41,424 nt of DNA from Chloroflexota bacterium. Lineage in GTDB: Bacteria; Chloroflexota; Anaerolineae; DUEN01. The position numbers and the translations under genes are program-made. Of the stretch, positions 1-8,589 are shown one piece after another. The notes beneath the pieces were generated by a model. That model worked only from the letters and a program-made list of their open reading frames with translations. It did not search any database and was not told the origin of the DNA. The stretch's first letter is position 1; each line of letters starts with the position of its first letter. The DNA is taken from NCBI GenBank assembly GCA_013152435.1, contig JAADGJ010000120.1, positions 1-41,424 of the forward strand, in the 5' to 3' direction.

Positions 1-212
1 AGGGGCTTCGCCCCTCCAGAAAAAGCCTTCCTCCCGCCTTCGACCTGCCCGGCCTCGGCCTGGGTCCTTCAGGAAGGGCCGAGAGGCAGGTGCAGGCCGG
101 AAAAGCGGAGTTTCCCGTGGAGGGGAGGTCCCCTCCACACCTCCCCCTGTGGAGCTGGTAGTTGAGGGAGATCCTCAGACACCTTGCCGGCAAATTTTCA
201 GACACGATCTCA
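1..212 (+). repeat. MITE-like dispersed repeat, copy A (left end cut by window edge)
   Basis: This stretch matches 13793-14002 over nearly its whole length and in the same orientation. Shared blocks include the pyrimidine-rich segment, a GGAGGGGAGG / CCCCTCCACACCTCCCC dyad, and a right end reading AAATTTTCAGACA. The left terminal repeat lies outside the window. It has no convincing coding capacity; short reading frames across it recur only because the repeat recurs. Confidence 0.8.
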
Positions 213-288
213 GACTCCCCAGGGGGGCGGTCGATGGCGGCCGTAGCGTTCTTTTCCATACCTCACGTTTCCATGTGACGCGATCCCG

Positions 289-318
289 TTGACAGCCCGA
301 CGGAAGAAAGCCTATAAT
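289..318 (+). promoter_or_regulatory. near-consensus sigma-70 promoter of the glycyl radical operon
   Basis: A perfect TTGACA (289-294) and a perfect TATAAT (313-318) are separated by 18 bp. The expected transcription start is near 325, giving a leader of about 63 nt before the activase start codon. This is the strongest promoter match seen in the window. Confidence 0.8.
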
Positions 319-368
319 GGGATCACGAACACTCGATGCGCCGATGACGATGGGGAGACGGCCTCTGC

Positions 369-386
369 ATGAGAAGCGAGCGCTGA
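369..386 (+). other. possible 5-codon leader ORF overlapping the start region of the activase
   Basis: ATG at 369 opens a five-codon frame ending in TGA at 384-386, one base before the TTG start at 388. A GGGGAG lies about 11 nt upstream of this ATG, whereas the TTG has little Shine-Dalgarno of its own. Translational coupling through a mini-ORF is an inference; the frame may be chance. Confidence 0.25.
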
Positions 387-387
387 G

Positions 388-1302
388 TTGAAAGCGGCGG
401 TGAAGGGAATTATCTTCGATTTCAAGCGGTTTTCCGTCCATGATGGACCGGGGATTCGCACAACGGTCTTCTTGAAGGGATGCCCACTGAGCTGCTGGTG
501 GTGCCACAACCCTGAAAGCCAGGCCCCAGGGCCGGAGTTGATCGTCCGGGAGAGCCGGTGCATCCGATGTTACGCCTGTGTAGCGGCCTGTGAGCAGGGG
601 GCCATCTCCCAGAATGGCGGCATACCCATCACCGACAGGGAGAAATGCGTGCTCTGCGGGGCCTGCGCCGAGGTGTGCTACGCCGAGGCGCGGGAGATCG
701 CGGGCCGGGAGATGACGGTGGCAGAGGTGATGGCGGAGATCGAGCGCGACGCCGCCTTCTACGAGGAGTCAGGCGGGGGCGTGACCTTCTCCGGTGGGGA
801 GCCCCTCTTGCAAGGGGAGTTCCTGATCGCCCTGCTGGAGGCATGCCGGGAGAGGGGCATTCACACCGCCGTGGACACCAGCGGTTTCGCTCCCTGGGAG
901 ACGATGGAGAGGGTGGGCCAGCTGGCCGACCTCTTCCTCTATGACCTGAAGCTGATGGACGATGCCCAGCATCGGAAGTACGCGGGCGCGACCAACCGTC
1001 CGATCCTGGAAAATCTCCAGGCGCTCTCCAAACAGGGACGCGAGATCGTCCTTCGCATCCCCCTGATCCCGGGCATCAACGACGATGAGGAGAACATCCG
1101 ACAGCTGGGCCGGTTCGCCGCCGCGCTTCCCCATCTGAACCATGTAGACCTGCTGCCCTACCATCGCATGGGGGCCGAGAAATACGAGCGACTGGACAAA
1201 GCCTACACGCTCCCCGATACCCATCCTCCCTCCAAGGAGAGGGTGTCCGAGATCGCTCAAATCCTGAGGGGATTTGGCCTGCGCGTCGAAGTGGGAGGAT
1301 GA
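388..1302 (+). CDS. glycyl radical enzyme activating protein (radical SAM)
   Basis: A 304-aa radical SAM activase that would use S-adenosylmethionine and a [4Fe-4S] cluster to install the glycyl radical on the enzyme encoded next to it. The radical SAM motif is C32-x3-C36-x2-C39. It is followed by an inserted ferredoxin-like domain with two clusters of cysteines (C58/C61/C64/C68 and C87/C90/C93/C97), as in activases of the eliminase and decarboxylase branches and unlike the short PFL activase. A GGE motif for SAM binding (SGGEPLL) lies near residue 135. The start used is TTG at 388; an in-frame GTG at 400 is the alternative. The glycyl radical enzyme begins 3 bp after its stop, so the two are surely co-transcribed. 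The family assignment is firm; the partner is inferred from adjacency. Confidence 0.93.
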   Translation: MKAAVKGIIFDFKRFSVHDGPGIRTTVFLKGCPLSCWWCHNPESQAPGPELIVRESRCIRCYACVAACEQGAISQNGGIPITDREKCVLCGACAEVCYAEAREIAGREMTVAEVMAEIERDAAFYEESGGGVTFSGGEPLLQGEFLIALLEACRERGIHTAVDTSGFAPWETMERVGQLADLFLYDLKLMDDAQHRKYAGATNRPILENLQALSKQGREIVLRIPLIPGINDDEENIRQLGRFAAALPHLNHVDLLPYHRMGAEKYERLDKAYTLPDTHPPSKERVSEIAQILRGFGLRVEVGG

Positions 1303-1305
1303 GGC

Positions 1306-3672
1306 ATGGTGATGACGGAGAGGGTCGCCCGGCTGAGGGAACAAAGTCTGGCGGCGCCACCCACCCTCTCGACGGAGAGGGCAGAACTTCTGACCGATTT
1401 CTACAAGCGAGATCAGGGGCTGACGTCCGTGCCTGTGCGGCGCGCACGGGCCTTTCAGTACCTGATGGAGCGCAAGACCATCTACATCGGCGAGGGGGAG
1501 CTCATCGTCGGCGAGAAAGGCCCCTTCCCTAAGGCAGCGCCCACCTATCCGGAGCTGTGTTGCCATAGCCTGGAGGACTTGGATATCCTGAACTCCAGAG
1601 AGAAGATCCCGTTCGCCGTCAGCGAGGAGGCCCGGCGGGTATACGAGGAGACCATCATCCCCTTCTGGAGGGGAAAATCCCTCCGGGATTTGCTCTTCCA
1701 GGAGATGACGGAAGAATGGAAGGCCGCGTACGAAGCCGGCATCTTCACCGAGTTCATGGAGCAACGAGCGCCCGGCCACACGGTGCTGGATGACAAGATC
1801 TATCGCAAAGGGTTCCTGGACTTCAAACGGGACATCCAGAGGAGCCTGGAGAATCTAGACTACCTGAACGACCCGGATGCCTATGATAAACAGGAAGAGC
1901 TCAAAGCGATGCTCATCTGCGCCGACGCGCTGATCCGCTTCGCGGAGCGACACGCGGAGAAGGCGAGAGAGCTGGCGGCGCGAGAGGAGGACCCGCAGCG
2001 CCGAAAGGAGCTGGAGCGCATCGCCGAGGTCTGCTCGCACGTCCCGGCGCATCCTCCGCGGGACTTCTGGGAGGCTCTGCAATACTACTGGTTCGTCCAC
2101 CTGGGCGTGACGACTGAGCTGAACACGTGGGATGCCTTCAGCCCCGGCCGGCTGGACCAACATCTGTACCCCTTCTACAAGAGGGGACTGGAGGACGGAA
2201 CCCTCACCCGGGAGCAGGCCGAGGAGCTGCTGCAATGCCTCTGGATCAAATTCAACAACCAGCCGGCTCCCCCCAAGGTCGGGGTCACGGCGGAGGAGAG
2301 CGGCACCTACACCGACTTCGCTCAGATTAACCTCGGAGGCCTGAAGCCGGACGGATCGGACGGCGTCAACGAGGTCACCTATCTGATCCTGGATGTGGTG
2401 GAGGAGATGCGGCTCGTGCAGCCCAGCGCCTCCATCCAGGTGAGCAAGAAGAGCCCGGACCGATTCATCAAACGGGCCGCCCGCATCATCCGCACAGGTT
2501 TTGGCCAGCCATCCGTGTTCAACTCCGACCTGATCGTCCAGGAGCTCGTGCGCCAGGGTAAATCCATCCTCGACGCCCGAAACGGCGGGTCCAGCGGCTG
2601 CGTGGAGGTGGGTGCCTTCGGCAAGGAGAACTACAATCTGACCGGCTATTTCAACATGCCGAAGGTGCTGGAGATCACCCTGAACAACGGCGTTGACCCG
2701 CGCACGGGGAAGCAGATCGGGCTGAGGACGGGGGACCCGACGCGATTCCGGTCCTTCGACGAGCTATTCGAGGCGTACAGAAGACAGCTCAACTACTTCA
2801 TCGACATCAAGGTGCGGGGGAACAACGTCATCGAGCGGCTGTACGCCCGCCATATGCCCGCACCGTTCCTCTCGATCCTGATCGATGACTGCATCGCCAC
2901 CGGCCGGGACTACCACGACGGCGGGGCGCGCTACAACACGACCTATATCCAGGGCGTGGGGCTGGGCACCATCACCGACGCCATGACGGCCATCAAGTAC
3001 CACGTCTTCGACCGGAAGACGCTGACCATGGCACGGCTTCTGGCCGCCCTGCGAGACGACTTCGAGGGCCACAAGAGGACGCGCCTGATGCTGCTGAACC
3101 GGACGCCCCGGTACGGCAACGACGATGATTACGCCGACGAGGTGATGAGGGCCCTGTTCGAGGCCTACTTCGACGCGGTGGACGGTCGTCCCAACACCAA
3201 GGGCGGGGAGTATCACATCAACCTGCTGCCGACCACGGTCCACGTCTATTTCGGCTCAGTGATCGGGGCCACACCCGACGGACGCAAGGCCGGGACTCCC
3301 CTCTCGGAAGGGGTCTCGCCCGTCCAGGGGGCGGATCGACGCGGCCCCACGGCGGTTCTGAAGTCGGTGGCCAAGATGGATCACGCCCGCACCGGCGGCA
3401 CGCTGCTCAACCAGAAGTTCACGCCGCAACTGCTCCAAAACGACCGGGACCTGGACAAACTGGTCCATCTGATCCGGACATATTTCCGGCTGGATGGCCA
3501 CCATATCCAGTTCAACGTCGTGGACGCCGACACATTGCGGGCGGCGCAACGGAATCCGGAGCGATACCGGGATCTCATCGTGCGCGTGGCTGGTTACAGC
3601 GACTACTTCTGTGACCTTAACAAGGCTCTGCAAGATGAGATCATCGCCCGCACGGAGCATCAGACATTTTGA
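1306..3672 (+). CDS. hypD: glycyl radical enzyme, probable trans-4-hydroxy-L-proline dehydratase (HypD-like)
   Basis: A 788-aa glycyl radical enzyme. Seen directly: the thiyl motif GCVE with Cys432 and Glu434, and the C-terminal radical loop RVAGY with Gly763. From memory, the Clostridioides difficile trans-4-hydroxyproline dehydratase is 789 aa with Cys434/Glu436/Gly765. Its substrate-pocket residues Phe152, His160, Asp278, Ser334, Phe340, Tyr450 and Thr645 all have counterparts here at a constant offset of two (F150, H158, D276, S332, F338, Y448, T643). The expected reaction is dehydration of trans-4-hydroxy-L-proline to pyrroline-5-carboxylate in the anaerobic cytoplasm. PFL (Cys-Cys pair) and choline or diol lyases (GCVEP followed by different sequence) fit less well. 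No pyrroline-5-carboxylate reductase is present in the window. Other members of the hydroxyproline dehydratase branch (D-isomer or betaine substrates) cannot be excluded. This hypD is unrelated to the hydrogenase maturation gene of the same name. Confidence 0.8.
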   Translation: MVMTERVARLREQSLAAPPTLSTERAELLTDFYKRDQGLTSVPVRRARAFQYLMERKTIYIGEGELIVGEKGPFPKAAPTYPELCCHSLEDLDILNSREKIPFAVSEEARRVYEETIIPFWRGKSLRDLLFQEMTEEWKAAYEAGIFTEFMEQRAPGHTVLDDKIYRKGFLDFKRDIQRSLENLDYLNDPDAYDKQEELKAMLICADALIRFAERHAEKARELAAREEDPQRRKELERIAEVCSHVPAHPPRDFWEALQYYWFVHLGVTTELNTWDAFSPGRLDQHLYPFYKRGLEDGTLTREQAEELLQCLWIKFNNQPAPPKVGVTAEESGTYTDFAQINLGGLKPDGSDGVNEVTYLILDVVEEMRLVQPSASIQVSKKSPDRFIKRAARIIRTGFGQPSVFNSDLIVQELVRQGKSILDARNGGSSGCVEVGAFGKENYNLTGYFNMPKVLEITLNNGVDPRTGKQIGLRTGDPTRFRSFDELFEAYRRQLNYFIDIKVRGNNVIERLYARHMPAPFLSILIDDCIATGRDYHDGGARYNTTYIQGVGLGTITDAMTAIKYHVFDRKTLTMARLLAALRDDFEGHKRTRLMLLNRTPRYGNDDDYADEVMRALFEAYFDAVDGRPNTKGGEYHINLLPTTVHVYFGSVIGATPDGRKAGTPLSEGVSPVQGADRRGPTAVLKSVAKMDHARTGGTLLNQKFTPQLLQNDRDLDKLVHLIRTYFRLDGHHIQFNVVDADTLRAAQRNPERYRDLIVRVAGYSDYFCDLNKALQDEIIARTEHQTF

Positions 3673-3678
3673 GGTATA

Positions 3679-4425
3679 ATGCGACTGAGATGCCTGGCAT
3701 GTGAGGTGTTGGCCCGGCCGCTGTACCTCTGCGCGGCCCACTCGCCGCACATCGTCGATGTGGAGCTGTTTCGCCGCGGGCTACACGATGACCCACCTGA
3801 TCTGCGGGCGCGGCTTCAGGCTCGCATTGACGTCTTGGCAGACGAGGGATATGACGCGATCGTGCTGGCGTACGGCTTGTGCGGGCAGGCCACGGCCGGG
3901 TTGGAGGCCCGGGGAATCCCCCTGCTCATCCCACGAGCGCACGACTGCATCACCATCTTCCTGGGCTCCAGGGAGCGCTACCGACAACAGTTCGAGGAAT
4001 GTCCGGGCACTTACTGGTATAATCTGGATTACATGGAGCGCTCGGATGGGAGTGGCGGCGGGGTAGCCCTGGGCGCGAACACCAGCACCGACATCGACGC
4101 CGTGTATCAGGAATACGTGGAGAAGTACGGAAAGGACAACGCCGACTACCTGATGGAGGTCATGGGCGCCTGGCAGCAGCATTACCAACGGGCGGCATAC
4201 ATCGACATGGGCGTCGGCGACGGGTCACGCATCGAGGCGCAGGCCCGCTCCCAGGCGGAGCGGCGCGGCTGGCGATTCGATCGGCTGGCAGGGGATCTGG
4301 TGCTGATCCGCCGGCTGCTCAACGGCGACTGGGACGAGGACTTCCTGGTCGTGCCGCCCGGGCAGCAGGTCAGGATGACCTATGACGAGCGAGTGGTCAC
4401 CTGCGCCGGGGAAGACCGGGGATAG
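3679..4425 (+). CDS. DUF1638 family protein
   Basis: A 248-aa cytoplasmic protein starting 6 bp after the glycyl radical enzyme. It has the DUF1638 signature: an N-terminal cysteine pair (C5, C8), a YGLCGQ motif (C68) and PRxHDCIT (H88, C90), then an aromatic-rich segment around TYWYNLDYME. The conserved Cys/His residues suggest a metal or corrinoid-related site, but the family has no function that I know of. Members are often seen near corrinoid methyltransferases; here the neighbours are a glycyl radical enzyme and its activase. No signal peptide or membrane segment is visible. Family assignment is good; role unknown. Confidence 0.8.
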   Translation: MRLRCLACEVLARPLYLCAAHSPHIVDVELFRRGLHDDPPDLRARLQARIDVLADEGYDAIVLAYGLCGQATAGLEARGIPLLIPRAHDCITIFLGSRERYRQQFEECPGTYWYNLDYMERSDGSGGGVALGANTSTDIDAVYQEYVEKYGKDNADYLMEVMGAWQQHYQRAAYIDMGVGDGSRIEAQARSQAERRGWRFDRLAGDLVLIRRLLNGDWDEDFLVVPPGQQVRMTYDERVVTCAGEDRG

Positions 4426-4508
4426 GACAGCTACAGCGATACGCGTTCGTCGAGGGATCGAAGCATAGATCTGTAGGGTAACTTTCAGCGCATCAATAGG
4501 GAGAAGCT

Positions 4509-5594
4509 ATGATAAACCTCTACGGCCGTTCCCTCTCTCGCGAGGAGCTGCTACAACGGATCGGTGACATGCGTCAGGTGGCCGGGGTGCGGCTGGCGGA
4601 GCTGGCCGACGGCCCTGAGCGCGGCGTGCGCGTCGCTGACGTGTACACGGGAAGCGGTTTCTCCTTCACCGTGCTCCTGGATCGCGGTATGGACATCGGC
4701 GCGGCCACGTATAACGGCCGGGCGCTGGCCTGGCAGGCACAGCCGGGCACGCCCGCCCCCTCGTTCTATGAGCCGCAAGGGCTGGGATGGCTGCGCACCT
4801 TCCACGGCGGCCTGGTGGCCACCTGTGGGCTGACCCAGGTGGGCGCCCCGTGCGAGGATCAGGGCGAGGCGCTGGGGTTGCACGGGCGCATCGGTCACAT
4901 CCCTGCCCGCCATGTGTACGCGGACGCCGGGTGGGACGGCGATGAGTACGTGATCTGGGTGCAGGGGAAGATGCGGGAGACCGTGATCTTCGGCGAGGAT
5001 CTGCTGCTGACCCGCCGCATCTCCGCCCGGCTGGGCGAGTCCCGCCTGTTCATCGAGGACACCGTGGAGAACATCGGCCACCTGCCCACCCCGCACATGA
5101 TGCTATACCACTGCAACTTCGGCTGGCCTCTCATCGACGAGGGAACGGAGCTGATCGTCCCGTCGACCACGGTAACCCCGCGTGACGCCGTGGCCGAGCC
5201 AGGCCTCGACCAGCACCACCGCTTCGAGACGCCGCAGCCCGGCTACGCGGAACAGGTCTTCTTCCACAACGCGCGGGCGGACGCGGACGGATATGTGACG
5301 GCCGTGCTGGCCAATCGCACGCTGGACAACGGGCGCGGCTTCGGGGCCTACATCCGGTACCGACAGGCTGAGCTGCCCCAGCTCATCGAGTGGAAGCAGA
5401 TGGGCGCGGGGACCTACGTCGTCGGGGTCGAGCCGGCCAACTGCCTCGTCATGGGCCGCGCGGCGGAGCGCGAGCGGGGCACGCTGGTCATCCTGGAGCC
5501 GGGGGAGAAGCGCGAATATCGAGTGGAGATCGGCGTGTTGCCTGACAACGACGCCATCGACGCATTGACGAGTCAAATCCGCTCGCTCTTATAA
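4509..5594 (+). CDS. DUF4432 / aldose 1-epimerase-like protein
   Basis: A 361-aa protein of the galactose-mutarotase-like beta-sandwich superfamily, DUF4432 branch. Recognisable segments are LDRGMDIG near residue 62, GLHGRIGHIPA near 128 and MLYHCNFGWPL near 198, carrying the histidines expected of a mutarotase pocket, and GVEPANC near 305. It probably acts on the anomeric or open-chain form of a sugar. DUF4432 members commonly sit in sugar or uronate catabolic operons. The start ATG has AGGGAGA 5 nt upstream. It follows DUF1638 by 83 bp and may be part of the same transcript. Substrate unknown. Confidence 0.8.
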   Translation: MINLYGRSLSREELLQRIGDMRQVAGVRLAELADGPERGVRVADVYTGSGFSFTVLLDRGMDIGAATYNGRALAWQAQPGTPAPSFYEPQGLGWLRTFHGGLVATCGLTQVGAPCEDQGEALGLHGRIGHIPARHVYADAGWDGDEYVIWVQGKMRETVIFGEDLLLTRRISARLGESRLFIEDTVENIGHLPTPHMMLYHCNFGWPLIDEGTELIVPSTTVTPRDAVAEPGLDQHHRFETPQPGYAEQVFFHNARADADGYVTAVLANRTLDNGRGFGAYIRYRQAELPQLIEWKQMGAGTYVVGVEPANCLVMGRAAERERGTLVILEPGEKREYRVEIGVLPDNDAIDALTSQIRSLL

Positions 5595-5669
5595 AAGCGG
5601 AGGATTCATCCAAGGTACCCACTTTTTCACATCGCGGTTCACAACACAAGGACCAAGAAAGGAGGTCTC

Positions 5670-5978
5670 ATGGAGAACAAGTATCGCTGGTTGCGTATTC
5701 TGGCCGTGGTCTCACTGGTGCTGGCGGCTCTGGTGTTCCTGTGGGGACTGTGGAACGGTCTCTCCTGGCAGGCGAAGGCGGGTTATGAGGGATTGACGGC
5801 CCCCGGCGGCGTCAGGCTCGTCCTGCGGCTCACCCTGTTCTTCCTGCCCTTCGCGCCCGCTCTCTTCTTCGCCGGGCTGCTCTTCATGGCCGCCAGCGGG
5901 CTGCAACTCATGCTGGACACCGCCGAGCGCACCCAGGCGCTGGTAGAGGATCTGCAGAAGCAGGCAAGCGAGGGCTGA
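5670..5978 (+). CDS. small two-helix membrane protein
   Basis: A 102-aa protein with two hydrophobic segments (about residues 9-29 and 51-75) and a charged, possibly coiled-coil C-terminal tail rich in E, Q and K. The Shine-Dalgarno AAAGGAGGT is one of the strongest in the window, so the gene is very likely expressed. I do not recognise a family. It ends 11 bp before the M24 peptidase gene and is probably co-transcribed with it. Confidence 0.7.
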   Translation: MENKYRWLRILAVVSLVLAALVFLWGLWNGLSWQAKAGYEGLTAPGGVRLVLRLTLFFLPFAPALFFAGLLFMAASGLQLMLDTAERTQALVEDLQKQASEG

Positions 5979-5989
5979 GCCCTTCCACC

Positions 5990-7171
5990 ATGTTCCACCT
6001 GATCCAAGTTCAAAGCCTGCTGCAAGAGGCCGGGCTGGATGGATGGCTGCTCTTCGACTTCCGCGGCAGCAACCCCATCGCCCGGCGCGTGGTGGGCCTG
6101 CCCGAACATGGGGTGTTCAGCCGTCGCTGGGCCTACTGGGTCCCGGCCCACGGTGAGCCCGCATGGGTGATCCCGCGCCTGGAAGCGGGACAGTTCGAGC
6201 CTCCCGCGCCCGGGCGCGTTCTCACCTATGTGAGCTGGCGCGACTGGCTGGATCGCCTGCAAAGCCTCGTCGGCGGGGCGAGCAAGATCGCCATGGAATA
6301 TTCGCCCCAGGGCGCCATCCCATACGTCTCCCGGGTCGACGCGGGGACGATCGACCAGGTACGCGGGCTGGGCGTGGAGGTCGCCTCCTCCGCCGATCTG
6401 GTGCAGGCCGTGGAGGCCCGGTGGACGCCCGCGCAACGGGAGGGCCACCGCCGCAGCGCGGCCGCGCTCATAGAGGTCAAGGACGACGCCTTCGCACTCA
6501 TCGCCCGGACGTTGAAAGAGGGGCGCGTCCTCTACGAGCACGAGGTGCAGGCGTTCATCATCGAGCGGTGCACGGACCGCGGCATGGTTGGCGCCAGCGC
6601 CATCGTGGCCGTGAACGCGCACAGTGGGAATCCCCACTACTTCCCCTCGCCCGAGCGCCCGACGCCCATCTGCCCCGGCGATTGGGTGCTGATCGATCTC
6701 TGGGCCAAGCAGGCGGAGCCGGACGCGGTATATGCGGACATCACCTGGGTGGCTTACGCGGGGGAACGGCCGCCCCAGCGCCACCAGGAGATCTTCGACA
6801 TCGTACGGGAGGCAAGGGACGCGGCGATCCGCTTCGTCCAGGAGGGCATACAGTCCGGACGGTCGCTCCATGGCTACGAGGTGGACGACGTGGCACGGGG
6901 GGTGATCGCTCGCGCCGGCTACGGCGAGTACTTCATCCACCGCACTGGCCACTCCATCGGCGTGGAGGGACACGGCAACGGCGTGAACATCGATAACCTG
7001 GAGACCCAGGACCGCCGGCGATTGATCCCGGGCATCGGCTTCTCCATCGAGCCGGGCATCTACCTGCCTGAGTTCGGCGTGCGCCTGGAGATCGATATGT
7101 ACGTCGGCGAGGACGCAGCTGAGGTCACCACGCTTCCATTGCAGGAAGAGATCATCCGGTTGATGGGATGA
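5990..7171 (+). CDS. M24 family metallopeptidase (Xaa-Pro dipeptidase-like)
   Basis: A 393-aa pita-bread peptidase with an N-terminal creatinase-type domain (about 1-145) and a C-terminal M24 domain (about 150-390). All five dimetal ligands are visible: Asp236, Asp250, His321 (in TGHSIG), Glu354 (SIEPG) and Glu367 (VRLEID). It should hydrolyse Xaa-Pro (or Xaa-hydroxyproline) bonds in small cytoplasmic peptides; aminopeptidase P- or creatinase-like specificity is possible. Next to a hydroxyproline dehydratase-like enzyme, an imidodipeptidase role is attractive but inferred. Its stop overlaps the start of lutB by 4 bp, indicating translational coupling. Confidence 0.9.
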   Translation: MFHLIQVQSLLQEAGLDGWLLFDFRGSNPIARRVVGLPEHGVFSRRWAYWVPAHGEPAWVIPRLEAGQFEPPAPGRVLTYVSWRDWLDRLQSLVGGASKIAMEYSPQGAIPYVSRVDAGTIDQVRGLGVEVASSADLVQAVEARWTPAQREGHRRSAAALIEVKDDAFALIARTLKEGRVLYEHEVQAFIIERCTDRGMVGASAIVAVNAHSGNPHYFPSPERPTPICPGDWVLIDLWAKQAEPDAVYADITWVAYAGERPPQRHQEIFDIVREARDAAIRFVQEGIQSGRSLHGYEVDDVARGVIARAGYGEYFIHRTGHSIGVEGHGNGVNIDNLETQDRRRLIPGIGFSIEPGIYLPEFGVRLEIDMYVGEDAAEVTTLPLQEEIIRLMG

Positions 7172-8589
7172 CGACGACCAGGCAGTCCACGACGCCTTCG
7201 TTCAAGGAGCGGGTGCGTCTCGCCCTGGGGGATCGGCACCTGCGCACCGCGCTGCAGCGCGCCACCGGGCAGTTCGAGCGGAAACGGGCACAGGCCTTCG
7301 CCGAGCTATCCGACCCGGAGCTGCTGCGAGATCAGGCCCGCGCGGCGCGAGAGCATGCCATCGCGCACCTGCCCGAGCTCCTGGAGCGGCTGGAGGCCGA
7401 GGTAACGGCCCACGGCGGGGTCGTCCACTGGGCGGAGGACGCGGCCCAGGCTCATCAGATCGTCCTGGACCTGGCCCAATCCCACGGGGTGCGCCGCATC
7501 GTCAAGGGCAAGTCCATGGTCTCCGAGGAGATCGGCCTCAACCAGGCGCTCCAGTCCGCCGGGCTGGAGGTGACGGAGACCGACCTGGGCGAGTTCATCA
7601 TCCAGCTGGCGGGGGAGATGCCCTCCCACATCGTCGTGCCCGCCGTTCACAAGCGCAAAGAGGATATCGCCGACATCTTCGAGCGCCACCTCGACGTGCC
7701 GCGCACTCTGGAACCGGAGGTCCTGACCGAGACGGCCCGCCGCCGTCTGCGCCGCTACTTCCTGCGGGCCGACATGGGGATCACCGGGGTCAACTTCGCG
7801 GTGGCGGAGACGGGCACGCTGGCCATCATCACCAACGAGGGCAACGGGCGCTTCGTGACCAGCCTGCCCCCCCTGCACGTGGCGATCATGGGCATCGAGA
7901 AGGTGATCGCCACGTTGGAGGATCTGATCCTGCTCGTGCAGATCCTCCCGCGCAGCGCTACCGGTCAGAAGATGACCACATATGTGAGCCTCATCAACGG
8001 CCCCGCGCGGCCGGGCGACCCGGACGGCCCGGAGGAGCTGCACCTGATCCTTCTGGACAACGGCCGCAGCCATATCATCGCCGAAGGATACACCGAGGCC
8101 CTATACTGTATCCGATGCGGCGCCTGCTTGAACAGCTGCCCCGTCTATCGGGAGATCGGGGGGCACGCTTACGGCTGGGTATACCCCGGGCCCATCGGCG
8201 CCGTGGTGACGCCGCTCCTGCAGGGGTTCCCCCGCGCCAGGGAGCTTCCCAACGCCAGCTCGCTATGCGGCGCCTGCCGGGATGTGTGCCCCGTGCGGAT
8301 CGACCTCCCCCGGCTTCTCCTGAAGCTCCGCAGCGAGCTGACGAGGACAGGGCTCTCCTCGCGATGGGAGCGATGGGCCATCCGGGGATGGCGCTGGATC
8401 ATGGCGTCGCCCGCCCGCTATCGATGGGCCGGGCGGCTGGCCGCCTGGGGCACCCTAGGGCTGGCGCGACGAGGATGGATCCGCCGGCTGCCCCCGCCGC
8501 TGAACCGGTGGACGCGCAGCCGGGACTTCCCGGCTCCCGCCGTCAAGCCGTTTCGGGAGCGTTGGGCGAAGCGGGAGGCAAGGCCATGA
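7168..8589 (+). CDS. lutB: LutB-like lactate utilization iron-sulfur protein
   Basis: A 473-aa protein with an N-terminal LUD domain (about 60-300; the segments SMVSEEIGLN and AETGTLAIITNEGN are typical) and a ferredoxin-type region with cysteines 314/317/320/324 and 367/370/374. A basic, Trp-rich tail follows. In the Bacillus LutABC complex this subunit takes part in oxidising L-lactate to pyruvate. It overlaps the upstream peptidase and the downstream lutC by 4 bp each. No lutA lies in the window, so it may partner with a distant LutA-like protein or with another 2-hydroxyacid dehydrogenase. Confidence 0.92.
   Translation: MTTTRQSTTPSFKERVRLALGDRHLRTALQRATGQFERKRAQAFAELSDPELLRDQARAAREHAIAHLPELLERLEAEVTAHGGVVHWAEDAAQAHQIVLDLAQSHGVRRIVKGKSMVSEEIGLNQALQSAGLEVTETDLGEFIIQLAGEMPSHIVVPAVHKRKEDIADIFERHLDVPRTLEPEVLTETARRRLRRYFLRADMGITGVNFAVAETGTLAIITNEGNGRFVTSLPPLHVAIMGIEKVIATLEDLILLVQILPRSATGQKMTTYVSLINGPARPGDPDGPEELHLILLDNGRSHIIAEGYTEALYCIRCGACLNSCPVYREIGGHAYGWVYPGPIGAVVTPLLQGFPRARELPNASSLCGACRDVCPVRIDLPRLLLKLRSELTRTGLSSRWERWAIRGWRWIMASPARYRWAGRLAAWGTLGLARRGWIRRLPPPLNRWTRSRDFPAPAVKPFRERWAKREARP

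Noticed and set aside
769-1779. Long antisense open frame (336 codons) over the activase and glycyl radical genes
   Set aside because: It crosses two clearly real genes on the other strand, has no family features and no ribosome site; long antisense frames are expected at this GC content.
1306-3672. Annotation as pyruvate formate-lyase or choline/diol lyase
   Set aside because: PFL has a Cys-Cys pair instead of GCVE, and the sequence after GCVE (VGAFGKE...LTGYFN) together with the pocket residues fits hydroxyproline dehydratase better.
5783-6973. Antisense open frame (396 codons) over the M24 peptidase
   Set aside because: A shadow of the well-supported plus-strand gene, which has all five metal ligands.
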